This document shows positions 6,821 to 9,227 of a DNA stretch of 9,227 bases, piece by piece. A model generated the notes under the pieces. That model ran no database searches. It was not told the origin of the DNA and saw only the letters and a program-made list of their open reading frames with translations. The position numbers were made by a program, and so were the translations under genes. The DNA lies in the NCBI GenBank assembly GCA_020024175.1, contig JAHHUB010000058.1:1-9227 (forward strand). The letters run 5' to 3'. The stretch is from Oscillospiraceae bacterium (GTDB taxonomy: Bacteria > Bacillota > Clostridia > Oscillospirales > Ruminococcaceae). The stretch's first letter is position 1; the number at the start of each line of letters is the position of its first letter.

Positions 6821-7000
6821 GTATCATGTGATATATAGTTTTTTTAGTTATATAATTTGAAATTTTTTATGATTTAATAAATGTATGCGTACCAATATAT
6901 CATTTTTCTGATTTTGAGCCTAAATATGTACCATAAACTTACACATAAAAAAATCACCACTTTTCATGTAGATACATACATTGAAACAGGAGGTGAGTTT
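6821..7000 (+). promoter_or_regulatory. Untranslated leader and probable promoter region of the glycosyltransferase
   Basis: A TATAAT hexamer at 6851-6856 is the best -10 candidate, but there is no good -35 in front of it. An imperfect dyad, TATCA-TG-TGATA, lies at 6822-6833. The open frame extends back to an ATG at 6881 without a ribosome binding site. A strong AGGAGGTGA at 6988-6996 sets the real start at 7001. Confidence 0.4.
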
Positions 7001-8269
7001 TTGAAAGCAAAGTTTATTCTTTCTATATTCTTTGGGAGTTTGTGGCTGGCTTTTTCAACTTTTTTTGCAGTTGGCTGGGCACAGGAAGTTTCTCAAACAT
7101 TGCCGGTAATCTATGTTTGGTGGGTTATTATTGGGATTGCCTTGCTGCCGGGTTTTTTGATGAGTTGTATGTTTTTCTCCAATCTATTGCATTGGAATAT
7201 AAAAAATTACCCGGATACACAGGAAGATACAACTATTATTATGTGTGCACACAATGAAGAACAAACCATAAGCCAATCTATTCAGGCAATAATCAATCAG
7301 CAATATAAAGGACATATACGTCTGCTTGTGGTGGATAATGCATCCAGCGATTATACAAAACAGGAAATAGCCAAACTACAGGGATTACAGTCAGAAAACT
7401 GTTTGGTGGAATATATTTATTGTGCTAAACCAGGTAAGGCAATGGCACTTAATACAGCATTGTCATTAATATGTACCCCTCATTTTATTACAGTTGATGC
7501 AGATACATATTTGGAAAAAAATGCAGTACAGAATATCATGAATCAAATTGTATATTGCAACAGTGCCTGTGTTGCAGGAAATTTGTTTGTACAAAATCCT
7601 AAAGCTTCTCTGATTACAAAGATGCAAAACTATGATTATCTGCTTAGTATAGCTTCAATTAAGCGATTTCAGGGAAGTTACCAGTCTACATTGGTAGCAC
7701 AGGGAGCCTTCAGTGCCTATGAGACAGATGCTGTCCGAAAAGCAGGCGGTTGGCAGGATGTGTTGGGAGAAGATATTGTACTAACCTATCAGCTTCTTCA
7801 GCAAGGATTTTCTTCCACCTATGAACCAAAGGCTGTAGGATATACAAGGGTTCCTGAAACCTTAATCGATTTATATAAGCAGCGAAAACGTTGGGCAATC
7901 GGAATGTTGGAGGGTTTATCTGTAGTACCTCCCTGGAAACAGGGCAGAGTACTTTCTCGATATTTTGCATATGTCAACCTATCAGTTATCTATCTTGATT
8001 TAGCTTTTTTATTCGGATTTCTCCCAGGGGTCATTCTTGCATTATTTGGATGTTATTACTTTGTGGGATTTTTGACACTTATCACAATAGTTGTCTGTAT
8101 TTTGCTTTTTTTCAATATGTATCTCTATCAAAAAAAGCTGAAAATTCCATTTGGTGACAGCATTTGTGGATTTGTATGTTTTCTTCTGTTTTTTCAAATT
8201 ATTCAAAGTATAGCATCATTGCATGGATATTTGATTCAACTGAGGCATGGAAAAGGTGAGTGGAAGTAA
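7001..8269 (+). CDS. Processive family-2 glycosyltransferase, IcaA/PgaC-like
   Basis: 422-aa membrane enzyme. I start it at TTG 7001-7003, because AGGAGGTGA lies 7 nt upstream and the next residues run straight into the first membrane helix; the 40 extra codons before it look untranslated. Order: two N-terminal membrane segments (about 3-25 and 35-60), a cytoplasmic GT-A domain with an IIMCAHNEE strand, VVDNAS (Asp112), KPGKAMALN, the DAD metal-binding motif (166-168), the GED catalytic-base motif (256-258) and QRKRW (294-298), which marks processive beta-polysaccharide synthases, then about three C-terminal segments (328-408). Length matches poly-beta-1,6-N-acetylglucosamine synthases. The product sugar cannot be told: no deacetylase, export or PilZ partner is in the window. 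It is transcribed divergently from the two-component operon and seems monocistronic; no clear terminator follows. Confidence 0.88.
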   Translation: MKAKFILSIFFGSLWLAFSTFFAVGWAQEVSQTLPVIYVWWVIIGIALLPGFLMSCMFFSNLLHWNIKNYPDTQEDTTIIMCAHNEEQTISQSIQAIINQQYKGHIRLLVVDNASSDYTKQEIAKLQGLQSENCLVEYIYCAKPGKAMALNTALSLICTPHFITVDADTYLEKNAVQNIMNQIVYCNSACVAGNLFVQNPKASLITKMQNYDYLLSIASIKRFQGSYQSTLVAQGAFSAYETDAVRKAGGWQDVLGEDIVLTYQLLQQGFSSTYEPKAVGYTRVPETLIDLYKQRKRWAIGMLEGLSVVPPWKQGRVLSRYFAYVNLSVIYLDLAFLFGFLPGVILALFGCYYFVGFLTLITIVVCILLFFNMYLYQKKLKIPFGDSICGFVCFLLFFQIIQSIASLHGYLIQLRHGKGEWK

Positions 8270-8280
8270 ACAAATGGTGT

Positions 8281-8450
8281 CTATATATGGGATACATGGT
8301 TATTCCATCTCAGTCAATATAGTGTATAGCCATGATTGTTCAGATAATTTTCTGCGGAAAGCAAACCATTATTGGTATAAATGTATTGGTTGTAAATGAT
8401 TTGGATTGCTTTCACTTCATCCTCAGCAATTACCAGATTGTCGTTTTTAA
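8281..8450 (-). pseudogene. Serine-recombinase-like fragment (Recombinase domain scrap)
   Basis: One minus-strand frame reads LVIAEDEVKAIQIIYNQYI, then ENYLNNHGYTLY, an in-frame TGA at 8314-8316, then LRWNNHVSHI and TAG. This follows the pattern of the middle domain of large serine recombinases: an acidic E-x-x-x-V/A-I-x-x-I-Y/F helix, a LNxxGY turn, then a Trp followed by V-x-x-I. No catalytic serine domain is present and the frame has a stop, so it is a relic. It joins the permease relic near 8451. The resemblance is short and was judged by eye. Confidence 0.45.
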
Positions 8451-8722
8451 GCTGGTAAATATTATGAGTATGAGTATTACACCAATAGACAAAATCGTTA
8501 ATAAGTCAATATTCTCAGAAAGCTGAGCCCCAGTTGATATGGTTTTCACTAGCAGATGTGTCAGATTAATACCCATGATTTTTTAAAATACTATCCATAT
8601 TCTCTTTGATATGATTTGCGTTTTTTGACATCATATTCAGATTCCAACTATCAGTAAGTTTATCTTCGGTAGGCAGAGAAATTACCATGTCATTCAAAAC
8701 GAAATTACTCAACTTTCTGAAA
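8451..8722 (-). pseudogene. Relic of a second FtsX/MacB-type permease (middle part only)
   Basis: Read on the minus strand, the segment matches residues about 192-290 of the intact permease at 1429-4098: VLNDM-IS-P-E-KL--SWNL, then a stretch ending ILKNHGY aligned with ILANHGY, HINWG aligned with VNWG, and ENIDLLTILSIGVILILIIFT aligned with the second membrane helix. Single-base shifts and stops break the frame at the junction, after NHGY, and before ENIDLL. The first about 190 residues and the remainder of the protein are missing. It joins the ATPase relic upstream without a gap. Confidence 0.85.
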
Positions 8723-8811
8723 TGCTAAGGTCTGCACCGTCCAAAGTGTGAATGGCATTTTCACTTAAACCATAAAAATTTTTTAAGGTTACATGCCTCT
8801 AAAATACTCAT
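8722..8811 (-). pseudogene. Relic of a second ABC ATPase (first about 30 codons)
   Basis: From the ATG at 8809-8811 the minus strand reads MSILEACNLKKF and then, after a +1 shift, YGLSENAIHTLDGADLSI. This aligns with MSILQVQNLKKIYG...AVHALDGVDLSV of the intact ATPase. The rest of the ATPase, from before Walker A, is deleted and the sequence continues directly in permease sequence at about 8722. A GAAGGAA ribosome binding site is still present. Confidence 0.88.
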
Positions 8812-8823
8812 ATTCATTCCTTC

Positions 8824-8866
8824 AAAAAAAATTGTGTACAGGGAATATCTTTTTTCCTGTACACAA
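8824..8866 (-). terminator. Leader hairpin with U-run before the decayed transporter copy
   Basis: A perfect 11-bp stem, TTGTGTACAGG (8866-8856 on the minus strand) with CCTGTACACAA (8842-8832), and a 13-nt loop, is followed by eight T residues and then the ribosome binding site of the relic. It has the same position and form as the hairpin before the intact ATPase gene, but a different stem sequence. Confidence 0.75.
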
Positions 8867-8871
8867 ATATT

Positions 8872-8898
8872 AACATAACATTCTTTCTGAAATCTTTT
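8872..8898 (-). promoter_or_regulatory. Promoter relic matching the ABC operon promoter
   Basis: AAAAGA (8893-8898) and GAAAGA (8882-8887) on the minus strand start 11 bp apart. Four bases later comes a TATGTT box (8872-8877). Spacing and surrounding bases (AAAGATTT, GAAAGAAT, TATG) match the region before the intact ATPase gene. Confidence 0.5.
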
Positions 8899-8913
8899 TA
8901 AATTATTTAGCAA

Positions 8914-9225
8914 TTAATCTTTAAAATGTATAAAGCCCAAAATTATGGCAGAAAAGTATTGTTTTGTGGACAACCATGCAAAATCTTTTCTTTCAATAAT
9001 ATTTTCAAAGTTGTCATATGCTTTTATTTCGCTGTTTTCCATAAATAAAACACACTGATTAGGTTTAATATACGATGTGCAATGAGTTATTGAAATAACA
9101 GTAATATTTTTTCGCCATTTTGGAAATCGTATTTATAACTTTTTTACTTGTACTTTCAAAATATCTATAAAATCTTTTGTATTTGGTTCATAATATAAAT
9201 TATTTGAATTGTAATTAATATATTG
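8914..9225 (-). pseudogene. 3' end of an ABC exporter ATPase with an in-frame stop (partial)
   Basis: The frame runs in from the right window edge. It reads EPNTKDFIDILKVQVKKL, a TAA at 9133-9135, then IRFPKWRKNITVISITH, KPNQCVLFMENSEIKAYDNFENIIERKDFAWLS and ends at TAA 8914-8916. The end of Walker B/D-loop (EPNT in place of EPTS), the H-switch ITH and the following LFMENSEIKAYDNFENII (equivalent to the usual VLENGKIVEEGTHEELL) are what one expects of the C-terminal end of an exporter-type nucleotide-binding domain. The stop in the middle of the domain suggests a pseudogene, unless it is a sequence error. It is a different subfamily from the MacB-like ATPase. The upstream part is outside the window. 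Confidence 0.55.
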
Positions 9226-9227
9226 AA

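Noticed and set aside
6881..7000. N-terminal extension of the glycosyltransferase from an ATG at 6881
   Set aside because: No ribosome binding site before that ATG; AGGAGGTGA before the in-frame TTG at 7001 gives a protein of normal family length.
7710..7970. 86-codon minus-strand open frame
   Set aside because: Antisense to the catalytic domain of the glycosyltransferase, no ribosome binding site.
8270..8340. Terminator after the glycosyltransferase
   Set aside because: A partial dyad (CTATAT/ATATAG with an inner ATGG/CCAT) exists but is not followed by a T-run.
8332..8526. 64-codon plus-strand open frame
   Set aside because: Antisense to the recombinase and permease relics; the minus-strand homology is the real signal.
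1..9227. CRISPR array, tRNA or rRNA genes
   Set aside because: No regularly spaced direct repeats and no tRNA- or rRNA-like segments were seen on either strand.

Overview
The window comes from an AT-rich, low-GC genome with strong AGGAGG-type ribosome binding sites. Its gene families (a two-component system beside a MacB/LolCD-like ABC transporter, a DUF4097 beta-helix protein, a YjdF-family protein, an IcaA/PgaC-like glycosyltransferase) point to a Firmicute, most likely an anaerobic Clostridia member. The species cannot be told from the sequence.

Layout, left to right. (1) 1-474 (+): 3' end of a DUF4097-type beta-helix gene cut by the window edge. (2) 541-957 (-): yjdF (DUF2992), convergent with it, preceded by a structured G+C-rich leader that fits the yjdF azaaromatic riboswitch and by a good sigma-A promoter (1137-1165). 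(3) 1166-1428: AT-rich spacer with a LacI-operator-like palindrome and a strong terminator hairpin. (4) 1429-6477 (-): a four-gene module in transcription order response regulator, sensor kinase, ABC ATPase, 889-aa FtsX/MacB-type permease. The regulator has its own TTGACA/TATAAT promoter. The ATPase-permease pair has a separate putative activator-dependent promoter and a leader hairpin. (5) 6478-7000: divergent intergenic region with the regulator promoter, a leader hairpin and a roughly 140-bp MITE-like inverted-repeat element. (6) 7001-8269 (+): a processive family-2 glycosyltransferase with a TTG start. (7) 8281-9227 (-): a graveyard of gene fragments: a serine-recombinase-like scrap, a chimeric fossil of a second ATPase-permease pair homologous to the intact one, its still recognisable promoter and leader hairpin, and the 3' end of another ABC exporter with an in-frame stop.

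How it fits together: the kinase has almost no extracytoplasmic part, so the regulator-kinase pair probably senses through, or together with, the adjacent transporter and activates the transporter promoter. The classic role of such modules is export of, or resistance to, peptides or other envelope-active compounds; the substrate here is unknown.

The most interesting signal is not a gene. The intact transporter pair and the decayed copy about 4 kb away share the same promoter layout: two GAAAGA-like direct repeats 11 bp apart, then 4 bp, then a -10-like box, then a perfect hairpin of 11-12 bp ending in a U-run just upstream of the Shine-Dalgarno. The stems differ in sequence but both pair perfectly, which suggests that the structure itself was selected.
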